Positions 46,032-59,215 of a stretch of DNA of 64,000 nt are shown here, one piece after another. Source of the DNA: Aquatica leii (lineage: Eukaryota; Arthropoda; Insecta; Coleoptera; Lampyridae). The number at the start of each line of letters is the position of its first letter. Position 1 is the stretch's first letter. The DNA lies in the NCBI GenBank assembly GCA_035610365.1, contig CM069432.1, positions 163,244,035 through 163,308,034 on the forward strand, read 5' to 3'. The notes beneath the pieces were generated by a model. The model saw only the letters and a list, made by a program, of their open reading frames with translations. It ran no database searches and was not told the origin of the DNA. Made by a program: the position numbers and the translations under genes.

Positions 46032-46134
46032 GCTGTATGTATTCATGTATGTATTTACTTGTTTCTAATCAATAAAAAAAATCATTTGGTTATTGTCAAA
46101 AGCCCCAAGTGTGATTCTATTAAGCGGCGTGCAC
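46032..46134. repeat. Dispersed repeat, copy 2 (copy 1 at 25435-25565)
   Basis: Shares TTAAGCGGCGTGCACT and the blocks before it with the 25.4-kb copy. Both are non-coding. Confidence 0.6.
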
Positions 46135-46139
46135 TGTAT

Positions 46140-49120
46140 TTATTTAATATAGTTTAATTCCTTTATTGGTGTTTAATTTATTTCATTATCTCTTTATCTA
46201 CTATATTGGTTTTTATTTTAATAAAATATTTTTTATATGTATACGTTGCCTACATTACAGCTTAATTATCAGTAAAAGAATGAATAAAATATATAAATTA
46301 TTCAATGATTGTATTTTTTTGTAAACTTTACATTTTTTATATTTGATTATTGGTAGTCAGCAAAATTTAACAGTTTCAAATTTCTGTTTTTCTGAGTCGA
46401 CAATTCAGCTGATATGTAACCGACATTAAAGTTACCGTACATAAACATTATTAGTCACAAGTCCGTAAAAGTTTTAAGATAATTTCTTCGAATTTTATTA
46501 CGTCACTACTACAAGTACACCAACTGTCAAAGAAAAGACAATTTATTTCAAAGTTGTGATGATTATTTTATCTGCTACTCAAAACAATTTTTCTTACTTT
46601 GCCATCTGTTGTTAATTTTTCGTACGTTACAAATATTATAGTTAACTAACATTTTTGTATCCGTACTAACTGCCAAAACCTTCATATACGTTGGCTATCT
46701 GTATACCTTATTTATCTGTGATATAACTAACTCTTTTATTCAAAGCTGGCTTTTATAAACAAAACTCGTTAACCTAAAAAAGACATTGAAATTATTACTT
46801 ACAGTGATCTTTTAAATTAGAGGTAGAATAGTCTTAACAAACACTTCTAATAAGTAATAAAAAACCAGTAATAAGAAAATATGAGAAAAATACGTAAAGA
46901 TTGAAGTTGAAGTAGAATGACACTTGACGGTTTTTTTCTTATAAAATAATTGCAGTATTTGTCTGATATAGAAGCAAGTTTTGGACAAAATAGGATTGCA
47001 GCTCCACTGCCCATGACAAAATAAAATGCCATTACAACTTAAGAGAGAATGTCAACAATTCTAATAAATTTTATTTAGATAATGACGATAACCACTATGA
47101 GTTATTTGAATTTGGAAATACTAAGATACAGTGTAAATCTTTACAGATTCTGAATAGTAGACAGGAGAACAAAATTAATAACGTTCATGAATGTTTCAAG
47201 GTGAAAAACTAAATAATAAATGGTACAACAATTAAATATGTCAGAATAAAGCACGTAGTGTTAAAAACAGTAATGGTAGCAATTCAAGTCCTCATACGTA
47301 TAATAAAATAAGAATTTCAAACGTGCTTTTTACAACTTACTTAATAAGTCTGTTCGAACTGAGTTTTTATTTTGCTATAAATACGTTTTATTGCTTGAGA
47401 TGGACAATCGTTCGGATTAAATAAATTTTTATGTTGTTACCGAAAGTAAGTTATAAAAGACTAGTCTGTAAGCAAGTATTACCCTTATTAATAAATCATC
47501 ATATAACTTATTTGCGTGTGAAATAATTTAGAACTTTAACAAATAGTAAACAAAAATTATAATTAGACGCCGTCAGATGGCATCGACACTGTCAACAAAC
47601 ACTGCAAGACCGATTAAATTATATTATTACATATGCTTTAGATAATTGGAATTTTATTTGTTACATTTAAATTAATTGAAATAAAATTGTTAAGAAATCT
47701 GTAAAGATATAAAAAAAATTATTTTTTTGTTATTATTTCCTTTGAAAAAATTTTCGTAATTTGTTCTTAAATATCATGTACACTTTTAGTTAAATTATGT
47801 GTTTTAATTTGGGTTGCAGTTTGCGGTAAACATAACTGCTATTGTTTTATCATGCGACTAAGCACGAACGGGCGTTTTATAATATAGAGACGTAATTTGT
47901 TCATTTTCAATGCTAATAAATCAAGTTGGTCAAGGCATAGTTCTATTTAAACTAAAATGACTAATAAACGTGATACAATTTATTATACTTTACAATAATT
48001 GAGTTTTTTTGCAAAAGAAATGTTCATTATTTATAGTTAAAATTACCATAAAGTTAAGGTTTTTAAAATGTGTAAAGTTTGTTTCTCTGCATTGTGCATT
48101 AATATGTGATATAAATTTCAACTAAGGAAGTATATTTGTCATTGCTTACACAAAATCTTTAGTTTAAACTCTTTACAATTATGAGGTACAATAGGGACGT
48201 GGTATTTAGAAGTAGAGGAAATAATAGACTTATGCTATCGTTAATTGCACACTGTCGTATTCAAACAATGTTACATGTAATTAATCATTGCGAAAATGTA
48301 GTAATGGGAAAAGATTAAACTGAGGCACTTGCAGATGTTTTAATTTGATTTATAAATAAAATTTATACAGTTTTACTTTTTTATCATTAACGTTTCAATC
48401 TCTAAGTACAGTACTCTTATTGCCTTAGAAACCCACTTTGTCGACTTTTTACCAATAATTTTATTTATTGATCGATTTCATTGAAATTTTTTGTATATAG
48501 GTACATATATGACAAAAAAGCTACAATTTTATCTTCGATTCTTTGTTAATAATTTGATTTGAGCAGAAATACATACATCCATACTTATTTTTTGTTACAA
48601 TCAATGCTTTTGTCTATTAATGTTAAATCTAATAATTTTTGAGAAGTTTTTTTTAATTCTTCAATTTTTTATATAGTTTCAATTAAACGTCCTTTTATAA
48701 TTTGATTATTTTTATTTACAAAAATTAATTATAAATTAACACAAAAAATAAGGTATATGCTGTTGTTGAACTGTGTCAAAACTGATTATATTTCTTTAGG
48801 TTATTCAGGCTTTACTTCAAAAATTTTAGACAATATTGAAAACAAATCATGTTTTTATGATGTTGATTTAATTTTTTATTGTTTATAGAAGAAGCACTTT
48901 TAGTTATTTATATTACAGTACCACGTATTAAATAAATATAATAAAGATTGTAACAATAAATTTTCAACCGATGTGATTGTGATTGACTAATTAAATGTGC
49001 CCTAATACAATCTTTAGACAACATTGACTAGTTTGCACTAAAGGCAAGTAGTATCAGCGGCGGATTTAATGAAAAAACTTATACACACATATAAGCTGGC
49101 TTTTATCCTTTGATAAATAC
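46140..49120. other. Long AT-rich stretch, no gene seen
   Basis: Apart from the 31-bp inverted repeat copy at 46690-46720, no exon, transposase remnant or clear element boundary was found. Confidence 0.4.
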
Positions 49121-49128
49121 CAGTTATT

Positions 49129-49270
49129 ACCCAAACAACACATTGGTACAAAAAACGTCTAAATGTCCGGCTAATAGACGTTTATTAGACATTAAAACGT
49201 TTTTAAACGCGTTATTAACGTTTATTAGACGGACATTTAGAGGTTTTTTGTACCAATGTGTTGTTTGGGT
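49129..49270. mobile_element. Almost perfect 142-bp palindromic MITE
   Basis: ACCCAAACAACACATTGGTA, followed by CAAAAAACGTCTAAATGTCC, recurs as its reverse complement on the other side. The centre holds CGTTTTTAAACGCG. Both arms contain further GTCTAATA.ACG inverted motifs. AGTTATT precedes and AGTTACT follows the palindrome, a plausible 7-8 bp target duplication with one change, which would fit a hAT-like origin. Confidence 0.8.
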
Positions 49271-49284
49271 AGTTACTCTTAATT

Positions 49285-49480
49285 TTACATTTTAACACCA
49301 CAATAAAGATTGAAAGATACTTAAAACGACACTACCATCACAATCGTTAAAATATTAATCTTTACAAATTCGCGTACGCGCAGTGTATATGTACATATTA
49401 CGTACGTGCGGTTTACGTACATTAACGTATGTATACTGTACGTACAAATTACGTAAGTGAACAAATGTAGATAAGATGTA
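49285..49480. repeat. GTAC-rich repeat copy
   Basis: Second copy of the 15093-15245 repeat. It is dense in ACGTAC, GTACGT and GTACAT palindromes (about ten GTAC in 110 bases). It adjoins the palindromic MITE. The ORF at 49355-49567 reads this repeat and is not supported. Confidence 0.5.
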
Positions 49481-50160
49481 CCACAAATGTGCGCACAATG
49501 GGCGAAGTGTGCTATATGGGAAGTTTGTTAACATCTTTAAAAATATCAACAAAAAAGAGATTAGCAAAGTAAAAGTTAAATTGTTAGGAGTAAATTTTTA
49601 TAAACATGACAATAATCTAGAATGTTACGTTGCAAAAAATAAATAAAACTAGTAAATCATTGCAGTCTATATGATATTTTTCACTTCATAGAACCTTTAG
49701 TATTGAAAGCATTAATTGATATTATAAGAAGGTGCCACGGAGAATTTGAAAATATAGAAAAAGAAGTGAAAAGAATACTGTCAAAATATTTAAGAACAAC
49801 GTTGTTTTCATAAAAAGAGATTCATGAACAATCCGTATTTATTTAACTGGACATCATTTCTCTTAATTAAACTTACAAATTATTTGGTAACAAATTAAAG
49901 TCTTTATTAAGGTGAGAAACGCCGTTATAAGAAGTTTTGCTAAACTATAAAAATTATAATTGTCAGTATCTATCTATTAACTATAATTTTCATAAACCAG
50001 TTAATAACGAACATTATACTAGATTTATCGATACAGAAATATACCAACTATAATTCAGTATTATTATGAAAAATATGCGAATTTCTGCTATTATAAGAAA
50101 TATTATTCTGAGGCAAATCTAAGATCATTACAGATTGTTTTATAACTACTGCAATAGTAT

Positions 50161-50455
50161 ATTGTATAATGAGTAAGGAATGGTTGTCATTGCCAACGAG
50201 TATGAAAATTTGCAACCGAGCCGAAGGCGAGGTTGGCAATTCGTACGAGTTGGCAATACACATTCCTTACGAATTATACACTATACTTTTTCTACGACTC
50301 TATGTTTAATTAGATATCAAAGTTATACAACATTTTACGAAAAAAATAACGCAGAAAACAAATAAACTAATTTAAAAACTTGTATTAGTAATACCTAAAA
50401 TGACAATTAAAAAATTATGTCAAAACTTGTATTTATTTTATGTCCACTTGACAGC
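50161..50455 (-). mobile_element. Hairpin element with GC-rich apex plus flanking repeat
   Basis: 50161-50285 folds into a ~55-bp-arm hairpin (GTAAGGAATG, ATTGCCAAC, TTGCAACC) whose apex is CGAGCCGAAGGCGAGG. The adjoining 50250-50455 is the inverted counterpart of 17937-18165, so this is a dispersed family. The ORFs on both strands over the hairpin are consequences of the palindrome. Confidence 0.65.
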
Positions 50456-50459
50456 GTTT

Positions 50460-52380
50460 ATACTATTAGTTATCTGTTACTATTATTTTATTCTTGTTTT
50501 TTACTCATCTCTAGTTAAAGAAATGGTGAGTATAATTTACTTGCTTTAAAAGTATGCAATTTTAGTTAACTTCAAATCATTTAACATTTGAATTTTTTTT
50601 AATACATTAATTTCAAGCATAACCTAATATGAATGAGCTAGATTCGTTTAAAAAGTACTAATGATTCAATGACAAGATTTTGCTTTTGCAGCCAGTAAAT
50701 AAAAGAAATCTATTCATGCCGAAGCCTGAATCGTTAACAATGTCGTTAAATTCTGACAAATGTTGATATGTGATAGTTTTTCCTAGAAGCTTCAACCAAA
50801 TAACATGTTGATGTGACTTACAAAGCAAATAAGGTAGATTTGTAAATGTTTAAAGATAATTTATAATTAATAAGTGTTATTCTTATGAATCAAGCTTTCC
50901 GAACTAAGAAGGTAATAAGAACATCGTAGTTAAAGAAATAAAAAACATTCCTTTTGGAAAATGCAAGATAGTTAATTATTCTAATGGATCAAATATGCTG
51001 TAATAATTTTTACTGCAAAATTAGTTTAAATATGAGAAATTAATTGTTAACAAAATACATTGTAGGTAAAAGCAACCAAGCGATTCAGTGCTTTTGCTTA
51101 TAATTGCATCCAAATATATAATTTTTTTAATGTATAAACCAGTGGTTTGCATTAGTCTTGTAACGATTGTATTTATGTTTATCTTGTGTTATTTATTAAA
51201 ACGTAAGTCCAAAGTGTTTGTGATTACATTTTTAAAAAGGTAGCGAAAATGTGCGAATACATTATTTTTACAAGATTATAATATAATATGTAGTAAAAGT
51301 ATACATAAATACTTATGAAAACTGCATTAATATAAGGATAAATAATAACAAACAGATATCAGGCATGTGCAGAACAAACATTTTGATATCTTGCAACTAT
51401 CGATGAACGCCAAAAAATAATTGAATACTTCTGAATTGTCATGCAGTTTAAAAAACTGATAAATGTTCTAATAAATACTAACTTCTTTAAGTTCATTTAA
51501 GCATGTTATTATAAAATGAGTAATTTTATTTTAAGAATTAAATTACTTAATATGTTTATAACACTGCAAAAATCCGGTAAAATACTGTTAATATTTCCTT
51601 CCCATCAAAAGAAAACCCTGCAAGAAAACAAGTAGTTAGGTTGCAAATTAGAAGTCTATATTTGTACTAATTACCTTGAACTTCTAAAATATATTTTTAT
51701 TTCATTAGAAAGTCACCACTAAACGTCAACGTTTACGAATATAACCTAAAATATGTTATTTATAAAACACTTATTTTACGATGTAAACTAATGCAATACC
51801 TTATACATGACACTCAATGATTTCGTTTTCAAATTTCATAATTTGTGATGCAGAGAATATTTGTAAAAGTGTTTTAAATTATGTTTTCATAATTCATTAT
51901 CCTGTACGTTAATAGGTTTGACCTGTACGGAAATGGCTTTGACCTGTACGGAAATAAAATTAGACAATCACAATGCACAACGTTGCCTAATCGCAATTAA
52001 ACATACAATGTATCGTATTATCTGTTAGTCGTAGAAAAAATAATTTTTGTGTGCTGCCAACATCGCAAACGTCAATATTCGTTCGTTAGTGTAGTTACGT
52101 AATGAACGAAAAAAGCTCTAGGGTGGCAAAATGAAAACTAGAAATCCACACAAAAGTACGTGTTCAAAGTCAATTAATATATTAGAACGAGTATGCGACA
52201 GGTAGAAAAATCATTTTAAAAATCTTGAAATTCAGTTAAAATTGAAGAAAAACGATGTTAAAGTTAATGTCAAATTTGACAGATTTAGTAATTAATGTAG
52301 TACCAACATTATATTTCTGCTGATTTTTTTTAATTTTTTCAAAAAAGAATGTAATTTTATAAAGGCAACACAAAAAATAA
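50460..52380. other. AT-rich stretch, no gene seen
   Basis: A 21-bp tandem duplication (TTTGACCTGTACGGAAAT) lies near 51916-51957. No genes are supported. Confidence 0.4.
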
Positions 52381-52385
52381 TGTAC

Positions 52386-52500
52386 ATTACTCTCGTCGAA
52401 AGAATCATAGCATAACTCACTCACATGCAACGCTCGGCCGTACGGCCTCACTTTGCATTAACGTTCGTTATGCTATTTCTTACTTTCGACTCTTGTTACG
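52386..52500. repeat. Imperfect ~115-bp hairpin with GGCCGTACGGCC apex
   Basis: The arms share GTCGAAAG, ATAGCATAAC and ATGCAA; the apex is a perfect 12-bp palindrome. Same architecture as 53577-53700 and 50161-50285. Confidence 0.6.
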
Positions 52501-53570
52501 TAAACTACTATTGTTATCAATAGAAATATTATAACGGAGAATAATCAATGGTACGTGACAGTTTCTGCAATTCTGCAAGACTTGTTACTCGTTCGATGTC
52601 AAATACAAACGCTGATGTGCTAATCCGGTGCTGTATTATTCTTTGGTATTGTTCAAGTTAATACTTCTGTTAGTTTATTGTAAAATCAGGTAAGTTATTG
52701 TATTTATTTTTCATAATTGGATGTACAATAGATTAAAGTAGTAACTCAATATATAAATTTCCGGAAACATGTTAAAGACGAGAAATTCTGTCAGCAGCTG
52801 AGATTCTTTGTTGCTGCCACTGCCCGATAGAATAGTTTTTTAGTTTGATGTTATATCTTGCACGCAACACATTAAACCGCTGTTTACAAGCATTACCTAA
52901 AAGAATAGTATAATATGATAACCGTTTACACATCGTATATGGACACATTTACCTTTCTACGCATTTACGCGGATACGTTTATTTTTAAAGTCAACGTGGC
53001 GTTTATTACAGAGTACATCAAATTGACGCATCAGCTAAACTAAATACCTATCATGCCTATCGTCAACACTCATTTTCAACTCATTTACAGCAAAACAGAT
53101 GTTCACTAACTTTGTTTTTAGTTTTAGCACACATACTTCGAATTGCTTGTAAATATGCACAGTGTGAATTACATTCATCATTTAATTTAAGAAGATAAAG
53201 GTTAAACCAACTCTTAAATCTTATATAATAAATAAATGTACTGCATAAATGGGGTAATTATAAATCCGTAGTGCAGCTGCTTAAATGTTAAATGAAAATG
53301 ACAAATGTTAAACTGGTCTGCATGAATCCACTTTTCACCTGTATTAAGTGATGGTGTATACTATCAATTTAGGGCCTGTCTTCGGCCATCAAGCGCTCTT
53401 ACGGTACACTGACAACAAGGTATGTAATGACATTTCTATGGTAACGACCTTCTATTACATATCATCTAATGTGATATGTAATGGATTTGAGTTTTTAATG
53501 ACCCACTTTCCACTTCCTTTCCATTTTTCTTGGGTATTTAATTGTCATATTATAAATTGATTGTCAATAA
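52500..53570. other. AT-rich stretch, no gene supported
   Basis: A good-looking donor, AAATCAG/GTAAGT, occurs near 52688 but no exon pair was identified. The ORF at 53348-53560 shows no domain. Confidence 0.35.
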
Positions 53571-53576
53571 TAATAG

Positions 53577-53700
53577 ATAACAAACCGAGGCGGAAAGTAT
53601 TCCATTTCTGTCGAGAGAACTATAGCTTACCCAGAGGCGTAGCCTCAAGGTGAATTAGCTTCGAGACAAATGGAACACTTTCGCCAATGTTTGTATACTA
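53577..53700. repeat. Imperfect ~120-bp hairpin with GAGGCGTAGCCTC apex
   Basis: Arms of about 55 bp share GGCG(G)AAAGT.TTCCATTT and TCGA.A..TA.AGCT motifs. The apex is a perfect palindrome around GCGTAGC. Non-coding. Confidence 0.6.
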
Positions 53701-55216
53701 TTTTATTCACAATCGGCCATTAAATAAAATAAATATCATAAAACTAATAAAGAATGAATGAAAACCTACTTTCACGATATTATGGTTTATTTCGGTAAAA
53801 TATTAACACATAGTAGGCACTTCACGATTGACATATAAGTATTTAATTTTTGATTGACATTTTATCAAATTAGTTAAAACAAAACACAGACAAATTACAG
53901 GTTCGAAAAGTGTACATTACTGACCGTGTGGTTTCATTACATACGCGTTTTTTTAGCCATGGAAACCGCTCACCTACCAACCTTTAAGAGGTTCGAAAAG
54001 CTGTACGTTACTGAGTGTGAATAAACTAAATTACAGTGTTGTTGCGTATAGTAGAACTTGTAATATGAGAAAATGTATTGTAAATGTTATAATACCATCG
54101 TAGTAAACTCTAAATAATAACAGTAACAAATCGATTTGTTGTTCCAATGGGTATAAGATTTCTTATAGTCAAGATTAAGAAATCTTATATGTTATAATTT
54201 TTTTTTTCAGTGTATTATACCTACGGCACTGGAATAGACATCGGTTAAGCTCGGGATGCGCCGGCAATCGGCAGGTTTCATGACGGGAATTGTAATTACC
54301 GACTTGAAAAAGGAACGATTGGGTTAGGAAGCTATTCAAAATTGTATCGATATGTAATTTTTGCATTTTTGTAATCGTTATTCTCAAGTTTGAATATAGC
54401 TACTATAACAAATTAGTGGTCTTACCTGTGTGTGTTGATTTGGCATTTTTTGATTCAACTTGTTACACTTGTACAAATATAGCCGAACTGTGCAGTGTGA
54501 GAATAGGTACGGCCGACGCCTACGCTAGCGTTTGGTCACATAGCTTATATAGTGCCTTATAGTAATGTTTTCGTGACTCACATTAATGCTATTTTTGATT
54601 ACTTAGTCATGGAACTATGTCTTACGTTTAATAAAAGTACATCGAATTAATCATTTGATGGCATTATTATAAAGCAAAATTGGCATTGCCATAATGTAAA
54701 CTTCCTACCATTAAATTAGAACCTTGTTGCAATGCGTTGCTTGTCATTGTATTAATCAATAAAATGATTAGACACTAAAAATCATTAATACTAATACTGA
54801 ATTGCATTATGTTAATCAAAACATTCTGCTAAAGTTTTGAAGTCAATTATTAAACGTTATTAATATTAGGTTCTCTGTGTATTATTACCCAAAGAAATAA
54901 TTTTTAAAACAAATATTGACGCTTTGCATTTTAAAAATAAACGTTAAAAAGTCATTATAGTTAATTAAAACATTTACTTTTCTTTGCAATACCTGTTAAG
55001 GAGGGGAAGTATTGCGTATAAAGTAATAACAAATACCTAAACTAGAAAGTATACATATAAATTATGTTACATCAATAATTGGTAACGTAAGCATTAATTA
55101 CCTACTCTAATTGCGTTTCTTCTTTAATCTTAAATAAAACAAATCATGAAATCTTAAGTATATTTTTTAATCATTAACGTATTAGAAAGGAACATGAATA
55201 TCAACGTAACATTAAT
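53700..55216. other. AT-rich stretch, no gene seen
   Basis: A ~25-bp direct repeat (AGGTTCGAAAAG, TGTAC.TTACTGA) occurs at 53899 and 53991, 92 bp apart. Nothing else is supported. The short ORF at 54175-54387 is unconvincing. Confidence 0.4.
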
Positions 55217-58200
55217 TTATTTTTTATTTGGTCTTATATAAGGATTAATCGGATATATATTAGAATTGAAAATAGGTGGTTGTATACTTCTGCGTCGGCG
55301 TCTTCCATTAAGTGTTCCTAGTTGTAAGAGTACTGGATTTGCTGTTAAAGCAGCAGCTGCTCCAAGTAATGCAATTCCTGCTATCGGAAGAAGCAATCCT
55401 TTTAGCCCAAGCTGCTACAACAATTGTTAGAATATAGCGTTTTATCTAATTGCTTTTTTTATTTTATTCAGACATACAAAAGTTAAACGAAGTTTTGGAC
55501 CTTCATTAATCATCGGATCTTGCTTTATTTGCTAAAGTAAAAGTTTTGTAACAATTTCTAAGTTGGTTTGTCTACCGTATGTGGGTTTATTTAATGTAAC
55601 TAACAAGAAAATTGTGCAATAGATTGGAAGGAACACTGATTGGTAAACGAAAATCCCACGCATGAGTTTCTACTGATAAATTTCTTTTAATTTAAATATA
55701 TATGTCGTGGTAAGATGTTTTGTTGTATATGGAAAAATAAACTTATTTACCGTAAAATTAAAATGCATTTTTCTACGCACATATGTAAATTACCAAAGTA
55801 CAAGACGTTTACGTACATAATAACAACCATAAGGGACACTTACTGGCGGCACCTTTGATATTCGAGTCCGGAAAATGAGTGACTTTCAGCCATTTTGAAA
55901 ATAGTGTTGTAGCGCCAAATTCAATTTCTTTTAGTAGAATGCATTTTTTTAGACCACTAATCGATTATTTGAACTGTTACTTAAATATAACTCAAATGTA
56001 ATTATCTGTTTACAATGTGTCAGTTCATTCATCAAAAATGTATCTCAATTATAACTAATAATACGTATGTCTAACAGTATAATATGTAGATAGCTATTGT
56101 TTTTCATGCATTTTTAAAGTAATTCAAATATTCATACATAGTAAATTTATACTCTGCCATCGTATCTCACTCATGTTAATTCAATCGAGTTTATCACGTT
56201 AATTATTGTTTATTATGCATTTAAAAGAATTCTGACAATTCAACTAATTTCTAAACTTATAATTTTCTTATCGGAAAAGTCTCCTTCCTCATTTAGTCTA
56301 GTCTGTATAATTTATCTTTTTAAGTCATTATACCATGCAATACGAATATTAACATAAATATAAATTTAGTCATGACATTATTCTTTTCACTTTGATTTTA
56401 AACAAACAAAATTGTTTGTATAGTACCCAAGTACTGCATTCGTGAATCCTTGATGTTTATTTATCATAAAAGATGTAAATACAAAAGAAATCCAAATATA
56501 ACCTATCTTGTCAGAAACAATAGATTATCGACTTATGAGTACAAACTAGCATAATATGTCCCCTCAATTTATTTGCGCGGGAAACTTATTTATCGTTGTT
56601 ATTATGTGGTTTAGGCAATTTCCTTTTTTGTGGACAATAGCGCAAAGTTTGTAAGAGGTGGAAACAAAAAATATATGACTACGCAACTGCCAGCAACTAT
56701 ACTAGGTTTAGACTGAATTGTGACAAGCAATTCACTGTCAGAGGGATTGGAAATATGTAATTTCAAATTCTACGACATAATTAATTTTAAGAATGATTTT
56801 AGTATAATTTCAAAGAATCGTCTATAAGAAATATAAATTACAAGGACAATTTTACAATTTTTACACAATGATTTCTAGGAGAGTCTGTGTAGTAAGGTCG
56901 CTATTTTTTTTATTACGGCAACGCATCGTGGTACACATAACTAATTAAGTGGGCCCCGGACTAAAAACAAATTTCTACTTTACTCCTTGATGAAATTTAA
57001 ATAGCAACTCACATTACACTAAAATGTGTATCAGAATGTGTTATTTACTTTAGAAGCTGTATGCATATTTCATCATTAGCCGACAATACAAAATAAGTAT
57101 AGCCTGCGGTAATATTTTGAGGTCAGTCTTCTTTATTTAGCATAAACTAATGTTGGTTATCTAACTTGGAATATTTTAGCCGTCAGTAACTTTTAGCTGA
57201 AAATTTTCTAAAGAGATTTTGCTATCAATATGATAACTGTAGAAAATACTCTCAAAATATTTTCATAACTAAAGTGAATATAATTTGTCCTATAGATAAA
57301 AATGTGATAAAATGTTATGTGAGCAAAACGTAGCTGAATACTCTGTGACAAAATAATTTATTTAACATTAATTTACTTATCTATAGAGCCATTTATAAAA
57401 CCCTTAGGTATAAACACAAATGTCGAGAAAACTGATAACGTCTTTTTAAAACACAGTTTTATCTATAGAAAAAGTGCAAAAATTACAATTGCATTGTCTA
57501 CGTTCGGAGGGCCCTTAATCGGAAAAGTTTATTAACAGATTGTACATGAATACAAGTAATTTTCTGTAAATATAGGTATGGAAATTAAAAAAATGAGAAA
57601 CAAAAAAACGATCAGGAGTTTTATGTTATATGCAAAAATATGATGTTTTAATAAACTGTTAGAAAAGTGAGTTTTTTTATTAAAACAAAGAACTGATGAG
57701 AGTTATTCTAAAGCATACATTTTTAGTTGATTATTAACGATGTCGATCTCTTTATTGCGTAGATTAACACCAACTTCATTTTCTACAGCTAATTTGAATA
57801 TGTTAACGAATTTTGGTTTTCACTATATAAAAAAAAATTGGGAATATTATTATTACATTTTTTTACCAATGAGATTATTTAAATGTACTCTTATAATACA
57901 AAAATCCGATACCAGAACAGTCGCGGCGGCCATTTAGCTAGCATTGCATTCTATAATCAATCTCAACGTCCCTATACTTTATAAATCAATGAAAATTTTA
58001 TTTAACTAAATAATTTATTGCCCGTCATTTTAAGCCTAATCAAGCATACAATATGCCTCACTTGTTAGAACAGATAACTGAAGTAAATATTGATAACAGT
58101 AATAGAAAAAATCATTCACCCATTAAGTTTATCAATAGTGACTTATGTTTGTACTGTGATGACTCTCACTGATCATATTTTATCGTAAATGTAACTTAAG

Positions 58201-59215
58201 TAATGCAGTGGTGGAGCAGTATTTTATAATATTTACTACACACGACTTAAAATATATGAAACGCATGTTAAATGTAGCTTGAAAAAAAAAGATATAATAT
58301 TTATGTGTTATAGATAATATTACACACCTTCTTAATAAATCCATGGTCAAAACCCGAACTTGATTCATACTGTGACGGATAATAATACCCTCCATCGCTA
58401 TGCCCGTAACTACCAAAACTACTAGGACCACTATGACTGTAACCACTATTTCCGTATAGTACCCCACGATCTTGATATTGCATTCCAGAAGAAAACATTC
58501 CAGGAAACCCTATACGTGAACCAGTTCCAGAATAATATGAGTTATAATCTCCATGGTAATTCACTCTTTGGGCGTCATAGTCTGATTCTTTCGCTTCTAG
58601 TTCTTTCTTTTTATAGAATGCGGCAACTATAAGTGTGCAAATATATTTATTAAAACTGGACTATTATAATTCTTACTGCGTGGTTTTAGTATTTGACCTT
58701 CTTTGTTATAACTGGTTGCTATTCCAAATTTTCTTCCATTTTCTTGGGGTAAAACGTTATTAAACGACGATAGTACTCTAGTTCTGTCAGAAGTGTCGGC
58801 TGCTCGACGTTCTTCTTCACTTATTTCTGCCTATTTAAACATAATTATATTAATGGCTGACTATAAGTCTACTATTCAAAGATAACAATAAAAGCCTTCT
58901 ATTGTTTTCATGCAAATTATGGCAATAAATTTAATGATTAAAATAAGAAAGTAAGACTAACAAAAAACAATTAAACTTTTTTAAATAAGTTTTATTTGCT
59001 CATTATTGTAGAACAATGCTTTGTTATCAAATGGCGATAGTAATAAGTATCATTAGTAATATCAACATAATTATGTTTGTATATGATGTAATTACCTTAT
59101 ACTCTGCAATTTTTAAGTAAACTATGCTACATAAATCAAAAGAATCAGCTGGATTTGCATATGTTCCTTTATTCCTTTCTAGTTGTCTAATGACATAAAA
59201 TCTCATTTGTTTCAT
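55217..59215 (-). CDS. Four-exon insect gene: Gly/Tyr/Ser-rich protein with conserved-looking hydrophobic C-terminus
   Basis: Exons on the minus strand: 59215-59096, 58830-58677, 58626-58328 and 55414-55217. Donors are AAG/GTAATT, GCA/GTAAGA and AAG/GTGTGT, with AG acceptors. Reading phases match across all junctions, giving a 256-residue protein ending at TAA 55219-55217. The ATG at 59215 is the first in frame, but the frame is open upstream to an AG, so an earlier exon (perhaps with a signal peptide) may be missing. Content in order: RQLERNKGTYANPADSFDLC; an acidic and charged region (ISEEERRAADTSDRTRVLSS); KPRIAAFYKKKELEAKESDY; a Gly/Tyr/Ser-rich stretch (SGYSHSGPSSFGSYG); then LKGLLLPIAGIALLGAAAAL and a GRRRRRS basic motif near the end. 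I believe similar C-termini occur in uncharacterised insect proteins, but the function is unknown. Confidence 0.75.
55415..58327 (-). other. 2.9-kb last intron of the four-exon gene
   Basis: Runs from donor GTGTGTAAT (58327) to acceptor TTGTTGTAG (55415). AT-rich. A GGCGGCCATTT-like island occurs near 57920. No nested gene was recognised; the ORF at 57740-57937 is unsupported. Confidence 0.65.

Noticed and set aside
53899..54010. GGTTCGAAAAG considered as a tRNA T-arm
   Set aside because: No acceptor stem or anticodon arm could be built around it; it is part of a 25-bp direct repeat.
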